NCBI GenBank assembly: GCA_002788755.1
Contig: PFRW01000050.1
Span: forward strand, 1-52,070
DNA from: Candidatus Peregrinibacteria bacterium CG_4_9_14_0_2_um_filter_41_14
GTDB lineage: Bacteria > Patescibacteriota > Gracilibacteria > UBA1369 > UM-FILTER-41-14
Reading direction: 5' to 3'
Length of the DNA: 52,070 nucleotides
Made by a program: the position numbers and the translations under genes. The notes under the pieces are model-generated. The model ran no database searches and was not told the origin of the DNA. It saw nothing but the letters and a program-made list of their open reading frames with translations. This document shows positions 7,379-15,825 of the stretch, piece by piece. The first letter of the stretch is position 1; each line of letters opens with the position of its first letter.

Positions 7379-9022
7379 ATGCGAATGAAAAAACTAATAC
7401 TTGTCTTGGGGGTTTTGCTACTATTGCCTAGCTCTGTTTTTGCTCTTAGTACAACGCCAGTTCCTCGTGGTGAATTTATTAAAATTATTTTAGATGCCAA
7501 TAATGTGGTGCCAGCCGCAACAGAAACTGACTTTGAGGGGGTTAGCCCAGAGTTGGCTCCTTATTTGGAGGAGATGCGTAAATTAGGCTTAATCTACTAC
7601 AACGCTTATAGTCCAACTTTTAATGAAGAACGGCCGTTTGCACTTTGGCGGTCTTTGTCATTACTAATGAAGTTGGAAGGAATTCCGGTGCCGATTACAT
7701 TTGACGAAGCTAAGTTTAAAGAAGTGTTTCCAACCTTAGTGCCGGGCGCTTTTTATGCACCAACAATGTTTCGCGCATATCAGGTTGGTCTGGTTGACCC
7801 TTTTAAGCAAGCTATTTGGCCAATTAACCCAACTACCGAAGGTGACGTGGCAATTATGCTGGCAAATCTAGCTTTATACGAAGATAAAATCGATCAGGCG
7901 CTAGACACACCAAATCCAAGCATAAATGACAATACTATTTCTCCTATACAACCAAACGGCTCGTTGACTAATAGCGATAAATATCCGATTTTGCTGGATG
8001 TATGGGATAAAATTACAAAAGAGTATGTTGATAAAAATAAATTAAGTGAGGATGATTTAATTTTTGGGGCAATTGAGGGGCTAGTGAATCGAGTTGGCGA
8101 TCCTTACAGTGTTTTTCAGGAACCGGAAGTAGCGGCAGCTTTTCAAAACTCTTTAAGTAACGAAATTCAGGGGATTGGGGCATCATTGGCTTTGGATGAT
8201 GCCGGCAATGTCGTAATCGTATCTCCACTTAACGATTCTCCGGCAGAAAGAGCAGGCTTGCGCCCCGGCGACGTTGTTAACAGCATTGATGGCAAAGTTA
8301 TCACTAATTTTACTTTGGTGGAGGTTGTACGCTTAATTCAAGGGGAGCCCGGCACGCAGGTGCGACTGGTAATTAAACGTGGGAGTTCGGTGTTAAACTT
8401 TACAATTGTGAGAGAGCGGATTTCGGTAGCGTCGGTTGTTGGTGAAGTTACAGCAGATGACATTTTAATTATTACCGTGAATAACTTTGGCTTTGGCACA
8501 GCCAGTAGTTTTGCAAGTTTTGTAAATCAGACCAATGCCGGTAATCTAAATGGTGTTATTATTGATTTGCGCAATAATCCTGGGGGCTTTTTGGATGCAG
8601 CCGTGGATATTGCCGGTAACTTTTTGGCTAAAGGCAAAGTAGTAACTCGTTTGGTCGGGCCAACTGTTTCAGAGACTGAGTATTCTACCGGTAGTGCAAA
8701 ATTGGCAAATGTGCCGACTTATGTGCTTATGAATAAGGGCAGCGCGTCAGCGTCCGAGATTTTGGCGGCGGCTTTGCATGACCATCACCAAGCGACCTTA
8801 ATTGGTGAAACTTCGTTTGGTAAAGGGACGGTCCAAGAAATTTCGACTTATTTGGACTCATCCTCGCTGAAATTAACGATTGCCAAGTGGCTTACGCCAA
8901 GTGGCATAAATATCCATGGCACTGGTATTAAGCCGGATATCTACGTTCAATATACCGATGCAGATAGAACCGCAGGCGTTGATCCTCAGCTAAATAAAGC
9001 CTTAAACGAAATTAGGAATTAG
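7379..9022 (+). CDS. secreted S41 family (C-terminal processing) peptidase with PDZ domain
   Basis: Serine protease of the CtpA/Prc group that trims C-termini of envelope proteins. From the ATG at 7379 it is 547 residues: signal peptide (KKLILVLGVLLLLPSSVFA), a region of about 150 residues resembling SLH-type modules (RGEFIKIILDAN, FARYQVGLVDP-like), then a PDZ domain (GIGASLALDDAGNVVIVSPL ... GLRPGDVVNSIDG) and the S41 catalytic core. The Ser-Lys dyad is visible as GSASASEIL and SFGKGTVQE, with RNNPGGFLDAAVDI before it. Upstream in-frame ATGs at 7361 and 7385 are alternatives. It converges on the VirB4 gene with a 4-base overlap. Confidence 0.9.
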   Translation: MRMKKLILVLGVLLLLPSSVFALSTTPVPRGEFIKIILDANNVVPAATETDFEGVSPELAPYLEEMRKLGLIYYNAYSPTFNEERPFALWRSLSLLMKLEGIPVPITFDEAKFKEVFPTLVPGAFYAPTMFRAYQVGLVDPFKQAIWPINPTTEGDVAIMLANLALYEDKIDQALDTPNPSINDNTISPIQPNGSLTNSDKYPILLDVWDKITKEYVDKNKLSEDDLIFGAIEGLVNRVGDPYSVFQEPEVAAAFQNSLSNEIQGIGASLALDDAGNVVIVSPLNDSPAERAGLRPGDVVNSIDGKVITNFTLVEVVRLIQGEPGTQVRLVIKRGSSVLNFTIVRERISVASVVGEVTADDILIITVNNFGFGTASSFASFVNQTNAGNLNGVIIDLRNNPGGFLDAAVDIAGNFLAKGKVVTRLVGPTVSETEYSTGSAKLANVPTYVLMNKGSASASEILAAALHDHHQATLIGETSFGKGTVQEISTYLDSSSLKLTIAKWLTPSGINIHGTGIKPDIYVQYTDADRTAGVDPQLNKALNEIRN

Positions 9023-11007
9023 GCCTGCTGGGCCTGTTCAGCAAGAATTTCTTCCGGATTGGTGGTGATAATTTTATCTTCACCGTACGAGGCAATGATT
9101 TGAATGGCCACGTGCTTATTTCCTGCAAAAAATAGGCCTTGGCCAACATTGCTGTTTAGTAATAAGTAGCGCTCCCCTTCTGTTAAATTAAAAATCTGGC
9201 TCAGCAGTTCAACCGCCGATGGTGACTGTTTGAGCAACAGCTGCATAGATGAGTTGGTAATGATCGGTTTGCCGTATTTGCTTTTGAGGAAATCTTCAAC
9301 ATCTTGAGTAATGGTCGTAACACCTAGGTAATATTTACGAGCACGTTTGACTAAGCCGTGTAAAAACTTGGCGGAATCTTCAAACTGCATCATGGTCCAG
9401 GCCTCATCTACAATTAAGAGTCGGCGTTTTAGCGAGCTTCGCACTTGATTCCAAATGTAATTTAAAATGATGTACATGGCGATTGGTCGTAATTGGTCTT
9501 CTAAATCACGTACGCTAAAGACAACTAGACCTGTGTTTAAATTAACGTTTGTTGGCTTATTAAAGACACCAGCGTAGGTACCGCTAATGTATTTTTCCAG
9601 TTTTTGCACAATCACTTCGGCGCCCTTAATACCTTTTAAAATACTGAAGAGATCTTCCATGGTTGGCGGCTCCATGCCTGTTGGGTCAACCATGTCCATG
9701 GTGATTCCTTTTAGGGCATAGACATCGATTAAGGCTTTGTCGACCAAGCTTTCTTCGAGCGGGCTAGAAGAGCCAAGCATTAATTTGAGAAGGCCTTGAA
9801 GGGTAATAATATTAGTACGTAGGAGGTCACCCGGTTTTGGTTGTTCGTCAATTAGGGCTGCGGGGAGGTCAAATGGATTAATCCGGCGATCTGCATTTAG
9901 TGAAACGCGTAAATATGAGCCGCCCACAGTTTGAGCCAGTTCTTCATACTCATTTTCCGGATCGATGACAATTACGTCGGTTCCGAGCATAAGGCTGCGG
10001 AGGATTTCCAATTTAACAGCGTAAGATTTACCGGCACCGGACTTGGCAAACACAACGGAGTTAGCATTTTCGAGATTAAAACGATCAAAAATAATCAAAC
10101 TTTCGTTATGGCGATTAAGGCCGTATAAAATACCTTCGTTTGTAGTTAGGTCACTTGAACTAAACGGGAAAGTGGAAGATAGCGGTGAGGTGTTCATATT
10201 ACGGTGAATTTCGATTTCGTCTAAACATAATGGTAAAGTTGAGTTTAGTGCTTGTTCTGCACGTAAATCGGCACGTCTGGTTAGGACCAGCTTACCACCG
10301 AGTAAACTTTCGATTTGCTTGGATAGCTTATTAAGTTGATCTTCGTCTTCGGCATAAATAGTAATGTACATGCCAAACTGAAAGAATTTTTCTTGCCCAC
10401 GTTGAATTTGGGTTCGGAGGTTTTCGGCATCTTCCAGCTGTGTTTCTAGGGCTGGATCGCGCACAAGGCCTTTTTCTTGGTTAATGCGCATTGCGGAGTG
10501 CATTTGTGTGACTTTGCGTTTAAGAATCTTCATAATTGCTGCAGATTCGATAGGGTAAATAAACTGAGCAATATCGATTGTTGCATCAAAATTAACCAAT
10601 GGGTTCATCCAGTTTGTTTCGATATAACGCGGATAAGTAAAAACGAAAAAACTGCGAGCGTATAGGCCGCTGACTTTCATTTTATCAAAATAGATCTCCA
10701 TTGCCGAAGGGGCAATGAGGTCTTTAATAGAGGCGAGGCCTTGATTATAGGCTTTTTCAGCTTCTATTAGGCGGGTGCGCTCGGCGGGTGTGAGTTTTTC
10801 GGGTTTTGTGGATGCGGGCTTCGCTGCAGGGGGCTGGGCCTTCGCTGACGCTTCGGCTGCTTCAGAAGGCACGGCCTTTGCTGACGCTCCGGCTTTGTTC
10901 TGATACCAATGCTGAATTGGCCCTAACACCTTATCAATAAGGGACGTTTTGGCCGCAATGGGAGCTGGGGCTTCTGTTGGAACCGGCTTGGTTGGTAAAG
11001 TTGGCAT
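9019..11007 (-). CDS. VirB4-like type IV secretion / conjugation ATPase
   Basis: Cytoplasmic hexameric ATPase that powers type IV secretion pilus assembly or substrate transfer. The 662 residues have an Ala/Pro/Lys-rich N-terminal tail (residues 1-80, with repeated ASAKA), a CagE/TrbE/VirB-like N-domain, and a C-terminal P-loop domain with Walker A AKSGAGKSYAV (about residue 320) and Walker B RLLIVDEAW (about 532), plus TTITQDVEDFL and ITNSSMQLLLKQ motifs typical of VirB4. No VirB6, VirB8-10 or VirD4 gene is adjacent; the only same-strand neighbour is a 149-residue orphan. In this window the matching pilin-like modules lie 33 kb away (44278 onward). CPR genomes commonly carry such an isolated VirB4, so a pilus/surface role is more likely than full conjugation (inference). 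Confidence 0.88.
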   Translation of the reverse strand: MPTLPTKPVPTEAPAPIAAKTSLIDKVLGPIQHWYQNKAGASAKAVPSEAAEASAKAQPPAAKPASTKPEKLTPAERTRLIEAEKAYNQGLASIKDLIAPSAMEIYFDKMKVSGLYARSFFVFTYPRYIETNWMNPLVNFDATIDIAQFIYPIESAAIMKILKRKVTQMHSAMRINQEKGLVRDPALETQLEDAENLRTQIQRGQEKFFQFGMYITIYAEDEDQLNKLSKQIESLLGGKLVLTRRADLRAEQALNSTLPLCLDEIEIHRNMNTSPLSSTFPFSSSDLTTNEGILYGLNRHNESLIIFDRFNLENANSVVFAKSGAGKSYAVKLEILRSLMLGTDVIVIDPENEYEELAQTVGGSYLRVSLNADRRINPFDLPAALIDEQPKPGDLLRTNIITLQGLLKLMLGSSSPLEESLVDKALIDVYALKGITMDMVDPTGMEPPTMEDLFSILKGIKGAEVIVQKLEKYISGTYAGVFNKPTNVNLNTGLVVFSVRDLEDQLRPIAMYIILNYIWNQVRSSLKRRLLIVDEAWTMMQFEDSAKFLHGLVKRARKYYLGVTTITQDVEDFLKSKYGKPIITNSSMQLLLKQSPSAVELLSQIFNLTEGERYLLLNSNVGQGLFFAGNKHVAIQIIASYGEDKIITTNPEEILAEQAQQA

Positions 11008-11061
11008 AGGTATTGGTTCTATTTATCTAGTAATTCTAGCATAAATAGAGCTCAAAGTCTA

Positions 11062-11511
11062 CTAACTCCTACCTAAAGTACGGTTTACATTAGCTCTCGT
11101 AATTCTTCTGACATGACTTGCCGGTGTAAGATTTGGATATAGCTTTGAAAGAAAGCGCTGTGTTGTTTGATCAAACCGGTCAAAATCACCATTTAAAAGG
11201 CACTCCTCGTAGGCATTGCGATCGGGGGTTATCCGTTTTAGTGTTTCATTAATATTATAACTTCGTGCCAAATCCAGCCCAAACCACTGATTGGCTAATG
11301 ACTTATAGGCGTCAGAGCTTAAACCATACTTTGGTGCTTGAGTTAGATAATCCAGCCACTTATAAGCGGGCGGCAAATTACTCTTGCCATCAATTTTCCG
11401 GATGAACTGTTTAAACCGATTTGGGGTGAACTCCTGCTGGGTAAGCGTTTCGAAGCGTTGCTTGTACGATTCATTATTGTCATAACTTTCTGGCACAATT
11501 TCCGGTAACAT
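11062..11511 (-). CDS. hypothetical protein (149 aa)
   Basis: Not recognised. It is a soluble, mostly helical protein, without signal peptide or membrane segment, rich in Tyr/Asn/Arg, ending in a basic tail (HVRRITRANVNRTLGRS). It precedes the VirB4 gene by 54 bases on the same strand, so the two may be co-transcribed and functionally linked, but nothing in its sequence shows this. A short palindrome covers its ribosome binding region (see 11517-11532). Confidence 0.6.
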   Translation of the reverse strand: MLPEIVPESYDNNESYKQRFETLTQQEFTPNRFKQFIRKIDGKSNLPPAYKWLDYLTQAPKYGLSSDAYKSLANQWFGLDLARSYNINETLKRITPDRNAYEECLLNGDFDRFDQTTQRFLSKLYPNLTPASHVRRITRANVNRTLGRS

Positions 11512-11516
11512 AAGAT

Positions 11517-11532
11517 TTATCCTAAAGGATAA
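11517..11532 (-). promoter_or_regulatory. palindrome overlapping the ribosome binding site
   Basis: Minus-strand reading TTATCC TTTA GGATAA, a 6-bp perfect hairpin whose right arm contains the AGGA Shine-Dalgarno-like bases, ending 5 bases before the ATG at 11511. Folding would hide the ribosome binding site; whether it is a real control element is inference. Confidence 0.4.
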
Positions 11533-11610
11533 TGGTTAACTTTAACATAAATCTATACATATGTCTATGTATTAAATTCTAATCTGCCCTCTCCTTTAAA
11601 AAGATTTCCC

Positions 11611-11639
11611 TTGGCTAGCTTAGTGAATTAAGCTATACA
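11611..11639 (+). promoter_or_regulatory. gyrA promoter with an inverted repeat in the spacer
   Basis: TTGGCT (11611-11616), 17-base spacer, TATACA (11634-11639). A perfect inverted repeat TAGCTTA-N6-TAAGCTA (11616-11622 and 11629-11635) fills the spacer and touches both boxes, the position expected for an operator or a supercoiling-sensitive element. Confidence 0.65.
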
Positions 11640-11673
11640 TACTATGATTAAAAGTAACTAAATAAAAATATAT

Positions 11674-14226
11674 ATGGCAGAAGAAAACAACAATAACGAA
11701 CAGAGTGATCAGCTTTTTGGCGAAGGTGAAGAGGTCACCAGAGATCGACTAAAGGACATAAATATTACAGAAGAAATGGAGAAAAATTACCTCACATATG
11801 CAATGAGTGTAATTGTTTCACGGGCGCTTCCTGATGTAAGAGATGGTTTAAAGCCTGTACATCGTCGTATTTTATATGCGATGAAGGATTTAGGTTTGAC
11901 GTCGAGTGCCAAATTTAGGAAGTCTGCTACCGTTGTCGGTGAAGTGTTGGGTAAATACCATCCGCATGGTGATACGGCGGTTTACGACTCTTTGGTTCGT
12001 TTAGCGCAGGATTTCTCGATGCGTTATATGCTGATAAATGGACAAGGTAACTTTGGTTCGGTGGATGGCGATAATGCTGCGGCCATGCGTTATACTGAGG
12101 TTAAATTACAAAAAATTACGGACGAAATGTTGGCTGATATTGAAAAAGAGACCGTTGATTTTAGAGACAACTATGATGGCTCACAACGAGAACCAACTGT
12201 ATTGCCGACTAAAATTCCTCAGCTACTGCTAAATGGTGGTATGGGAATTGCCGTGGCAATGGCAACATCGATTCCGCCACATAATTTGAGAGAAGTAATG
12301 GATGCGGTAATTCATCTATTGGATGATCCGGAGGCAGGAGTAGATGATTTAATGCAACATATTAAAGGGCCCGATTTTCCAACCGGAGGCACTATTTATG
12401 ACCAAGAAGCAATTAAAACAATGTATGCAACTGGGCGTGGAGGAATTGTAATGCGAGCTAGAGCAAATATTGAGGAATCTGGGCAGGGTCGACATAGAAT
12501 TATTTTTAGTGAAATTCCATACCAAGTAAATAAGTCGACTTTGATTACCAAAATTGCCGACTTGGTTCGAGATAAAAAAATCATGCATATTAGCGACATT
12601 CGTGACGAGTCAAATCGCGAAGGGATGCGCATTGTTATCGAGTTAATGAAGTCAGCATATCCTAAAAAGGTTCTAAATCAGCTTTATAAGATGAGCCAGT
12701 TACAGACTCGGTTTAATATGAATATGATCGCTTTGGTGGATGGTTTGCAGCCACGGTTACTTAATTTAAAACAAGTAATTGGCTATTTTATTGCCCATCG
12801 CAAGGAGGTTATTGTGAGACGTACTGAGTTTGATTTACAAAAAGCTAAAGACCGTGCACATATTTTAGAAGGCTTGAAGGTAGCGTTGGATCATATTGAT
12901 GCTGTAATTGCCACAATCCGTGGTTCGGCAACTAAAGAAATTGCGCATGATGAGTTAATGGAGAAATTCTCACTTTCAGATAAGCAAGCGACAGCGATTT
13001 TAGAAATGCGATTACAAACTTTAGCTGGTTTAGAAAGACAAAAAATTGAAGATGAATTAGCCGAAAAATTGGCATTAATTATTGAACTGGAATCAATTTT
13101 GATGGATCCAAGTAAAATTTTGACAATTATTAGAGAAGAATCTTTAGCAATAAAAGAAAAGTATGGGGATGAGCGTAAAACAGAGGTAGTGCCAACAGCG
13201 CTTGGTGATATTACATCTCTGGATACCGTGCCAAATAAACCGATGATTGTGACAATTACAGAAGAAAATTATGTTAAGCGTATGCCGCCAACAACTTTCC
13301 GGGCGCAAAAACGTGGTGGAAAGGGAGTAATTGGCTTAACGACAAAAGAAGATGATGAAATTATGGGGATATATTATGCAATGAACCATGATGATATTTT
13401 GTTTTTTACGGACAAAGGGCGTGTCTTTCAGCTTAAGGCATTTGAAATTCCAGAGGCGGCTAGAACAGCTAAGGGGCAAGCAATTATCAATTTGTTACAA
13501 TTAGAAAAGGATGAGCGTGTTACTTCTGTTTTAGTTATTGGTACCGAATTTAAGGGTAAATATCTAATTATGGGAACCAAGGAAGGTACAGTTAAAAAGA
13601 CAGAGATGAATGAATACAAAAATCTCAAACGAAATGGCTTAATTGCAATCAAATTGCGCAAAGGCGATTCGTTGGAATGGGTGCGACAAGTTGATCCTCA
13701 AGATGAAATCATTATTGTGACAAATGGTGGAAAATGTATCCGTTTTGACGAGGCTGATGCCAGACCAATGGGACGTTCGGCAATGGGCGTGCGTGGAATT
13801 CGCTTAAAGAAAGAGGATTTTGTTGTGGAAATGAATGTGGTTAAGGCACCGGATAAAACTAAATTGTTTGTGATTATGGAAAACGGTATTGGTAAATGCA
13901 CCGAGATTACCGAGTATCGTAAGCAAAACCGTGGTGGTGCGGGAATTTTAACTGCCCATGTTACTAAAAAAACAGGGAAAATTGTAGGAGCGAGAGCCAT
14001 TGAAGAAGGTGTTAATGCCGACTTAATTATTGTTTCTAAATCCGGGCAAATTATTCGTCTGCAAACAGATAATATTCCGGAGCAAGGTCGGGCAACGCAA
14101 GGTGTATACATAATGCGTGTTCGTGGTGAAGATAAAGTGGCTTCGCTATCGTTAATCAGCAATCCCCTTGCGGAGGAAGGTGAAGAAGAGGAAGTAGATG
14201 AAAACCAAGAAGTACTGCCTGTTTAG
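11674..14226 (+). CDS. gyrA: DNA gyrase subunit A
   Basis: DNA cleavage-religation subunit of gyrase. The 850-residue protein has an extra acidic/Asn-rich N-terminus, the motifs YAMSVIVSRALPDVRDGLKPVHRR, and the catalytic Tyr at about residue 140 in AAMRYTEVKL. The C-terminal beta-pinwheel DNA-wrapping domain carries a GyrA box variant QKRGGKG near residue 544, which separates it from ParC, and the tail is acidic (EEGEEEEVDENQE). It starts a plus-strand run with the surface-protein gene 22 bases downstream and then rpmE. A promoter is visible at 11611-11639. Confidence 0.96.
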   Translation: MAEENNNNEQSDQLFGEGEEVTRDRLKDINITEEMEKNYLTYAMSVIVSRALPDVRDGLKPVHRRILYAMKDLGLTSSAKFRKSATVVGEVLGKYHPHGDTAVYDSLVRLAQDFSMRYMLINGQGNFGSVDGDNAAAMRYTEVKLQKITDEMLADIEKETVDFRDNYDGSQREPTVLPTKIPQLLLNGGMGIAVAMATSIPPHNLREVMDAVIHLLDDPEAGVDDLMQHIKGPDFPTGGTIYDQEAIKTMYATGRGGIVMRARANIEESGQGRHRIIFSEIPYQVNKSTLITKIADLVRDKKIMHISDIRDESNREGMRIVIELMKSAYPKKVLNQLYKMSQLQTRFNMNMIALVDGLQPRLLNLKQVIGYFIAHRKEVIVRRTEFDLQKAKDRAHILEGLKVALDHIDAVIATIRGSATKEIAHDELMEKFSLSDKQATAILEMRLQTLAGLERQKIEDELAEKLALIIELESILMDPSKILTIIREESLAIKEKYGDERKTEVVPTALGDITSLDTVPNKPMIVTITEENYVKRMPPTTFRAQKRGGKGVIGLTTKEDDEIMGIYYAMNHDDILFFTDKGRVFQLKAFEIPEAARTAKGQAIINLLQLEKDERVTSVLVIGTEFKGKYLIMGTKEGTVKKTEMNEYKNLKRNGLIAIKLRKGDSLEWVRQVDPQDEIIIVTNGGKCIRFDEADARPMGRSAMGVRGIRLKKEDFVVEMNVVKAPDKTKLFVIMENGIGKCTEITEYRKQNRGGAGILTAHVTKKTGKIVGARAIEEGVNADLIIVSKSGQIIRLQTDNIPEQGRATQGVYIMRVRGEDKVASLSLISNPLAEEGEEEEVDENQEVLPV

Positions 14227-14248
14227 ATCTAATTTTTGCTAAAAAATT

Positions 14249-15478
14249 ATGCGCACTGCTACCCGTTTAATTATTGCCGGTTTACTGGTTAGTTTAATGG
14301 GGGCAGGGCTTGCATTTGCTGCTAATGCCGACTTGTACGTTACTCAGGGGGGCATTAGTTTAGCAACGGACAATGTTTTTGAAGGCTCGCCGGTGCGAAT
14401 TTATGCAACGGTTGGCAATAATGGCACTAAAGATGCCCGCGGTTTAGTTCGATTTTTTTTAGATACGGATGTGTTAAAAATCGGGAGTGATCAGCCAGTT
14501 GCCGTAATAGCCAACAATAGCGACGTGGCATATGTTGATTTATATCCACCGAAAGGACAGCACACGATTATTGTGCGCGTGTTGCCGTGGGACCCAAGCG
14601 AGGATGCGCCCGGCAACAATATAGCCAGCCGAGCAATTTGGGTAAAAGCTGATAATGATCATGACAAAATTGCGGACGATGAAGATACAGATGATGATAA
14701 TGATGGCGTGATTGACACAAAAGATGCCTTCCCTTTTGATAAGAATGAAAGTTTAGATTCAGACTCCGATGGCCAAGGCAACAACACTGACTTTGACGAT
14801 GATAACGATGGTGTACCGGATGAAAATGATGCACTCCCTCTAGATCCAACCGACAGTGAAGACAGAGATGGCGATGGCATAGGCGATAAAGCCGATCCCG
14901 ACGATGACGGTGATAACTTAGATGATGCTGACGAACTAATGATTGGTTTAGACCCTACCAAACCGGACACAGATGGTGACGGAGTTTTGGACGGTGATGA
15001 TGCTTTTCCATTTGATCCAAAGCTAGCATATGACACAGATAAAGATGGTATTGGTAATGAAATCGATAAAGATGATGATGGCGATGGAATTGTTGATGAG
15101 GAAGATCCCATGCCATTAAACGCAGGGCCAAAACTTGAAGTAAACTTGAGTACGATTAAAGCAGCAAACTTTAGAATTGTTTTTGATGCCGGGCGTTCTT
15201 TTGATCCGGACGGGGAGATTGCCAAAATTGTTTGGGATTTTGATGGCGTAATTAAGGAAGGACCTCAAGTTGTACATGTTTTTCAGGAGCCCGGTCTTAA
15301 AAAGGTGACGGTAACTGCGTTTGATAACATGGGTGAAGGTCGCAAACGAGTATATGAAATTAAAGTATGGGGGTTTGGGACTGTGTTAATTTTAATGTTC
15401 ACCCTAATTGTACTTGCTCTTGCATTTACAATTGGAGTTATTTATAGTCTGCGTGCTCAAAAAAATTCCAATTTATAG
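14249..15478 (+). CDS. secreted, C-terminally anchored protein with calcium-binding thrombospondin type 3-like repeats and a PKD-like domain
   Basis: Predicted surface protein of 409 residues. In order: signal peptide (LIIAGLLVSLMGAGLAFA), a CARDB/immunoglobulin-like domain (residues 27-130, GNNGTKDARGLVRFFLD), about six Asp-rich repeats of the DxDxDGxxDxxD type (residues 133-290, for example DTDGDGVLDGDDAFP and DKDDDGDGIVDEEDP), a PKD-like domain (AGRSFDPDGEIAKIVWDFDG), a C-terminal membrane helix (VLILMFTLIVLALAFTIGVIYSL) and a short basic tail. Such repeats bind Ca2+ and stiffen stalks. It lies 22 bases after gyrA and likely shares its transcript, which is an odd partner. It resembles the giant PKD protein at 46342 in architecture and may serve the same surface. 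Confidence 0.8.
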   Translation: MRTATRLIIAGLLVSLMGAGLAFAANADLYVTQGGISLATDNVFEGSPVRIYATVGNNGTKDARGLVRFFLDTDVLKIGSDQPVAVIANNSDVAYVDLYPPKGQHTIIVRVLPWDPSEDAPGNNIASRAIWVKADNDHDKIADDEDTDDDNDGVIDTKDAFPFDKNESLDSDSDGQGNNTDFDDDNDGVPDENDALPLDPTDSEDRDGDGIGDKADPDDDGDNLDDADELMIGLDPTKPDTDGDGVLDGDDAFPFDPKLAYDTDKDGIGNEIDKDDDGDGIVDEEDPMPLNAGPKLEVNLSTIKAANFRIVFDAGRSFDPDGEIAKIVWDFDGVIKEGPQVVHVFQEPGLKKVTVTAFDNMGEGRKRVYEIKVWGFGTVLILMFTLIVLALAFTIGVIYSLRAQKNSNL

Positions 15479-15519
15479 GTTTAGCCGTGCCTTAACTCGG
15501 TATCATTAACCATTTGACT

Positions 15520-15825
15520 ATGAAACCTAATATTCACCCAGAAATGTACGACGTTGTATTTGTAGACTCTTCTAGTGGAGCTCAGTTTATTACAACATCA
15601 ACAGTTAAAAGCGAAGAAACAGTAAAAATAGGTGGTAAAGAGTATTTCGTAATTAAAGTAGAAACTACATCCGATACACATCCGTTCTTTACAGGTAAAC
15701 AAAGATTACTTGATACGGCCGGTCGTGTTGATAAATTCCGAGCTAAGCAAAAGGCAGCTGCCAAATATGATGCCGAAAACCCAGCCGAGGTTGAAGAAGA
15801 AGCTATGGTTGCTGAGGAAGCGTAA
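15520..15825 (+). CDS. rpmE: 50S ribosomal protein L31 (zinc-free type)
   Basis: Large-subunit protein at the inter-subunit bridge. The 101 residues begin MKPNIHPEMYDVVFVDSSSG and contain the L31 signature THPFFTGKQRLLDTAGRVDKF. The CxxC zinc cysteines of L31 type A are absent, and there is an insertion in the middle and an acidic Ala/Glu-rich tail after residue 75. The ATG at 15520 is chosen over the TTG at 15514 because MKxxIHP is the usual L31 start. Its last 23 bases overlap the end of the convergent DUF389 gene. Confidence 0.9.
   Translation: MKPNIHPEMYDVVFVDSSSGAQFITTSTVKSEETVKIGGKEYFVIKVETTSDTHPFFTGKQRLLDTAGRVDKFRAKQKAAAKYDAENPAEVEEEAMVAEEA

Noticed and set aside
10790..10900. GC-rich repeated GCCTTCGCTGACGCT motifs as REP elements
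   Set aside because: They encode the repeated ASAKA stretches of the VirB4 N-terminal tail, in frame, so they are explained as coding repeats.
14659..15225. Long minus-strand Ser-rich open frame
   Set aside because: It is the antisense of Asp-codon repeats in the surface-protein gene.
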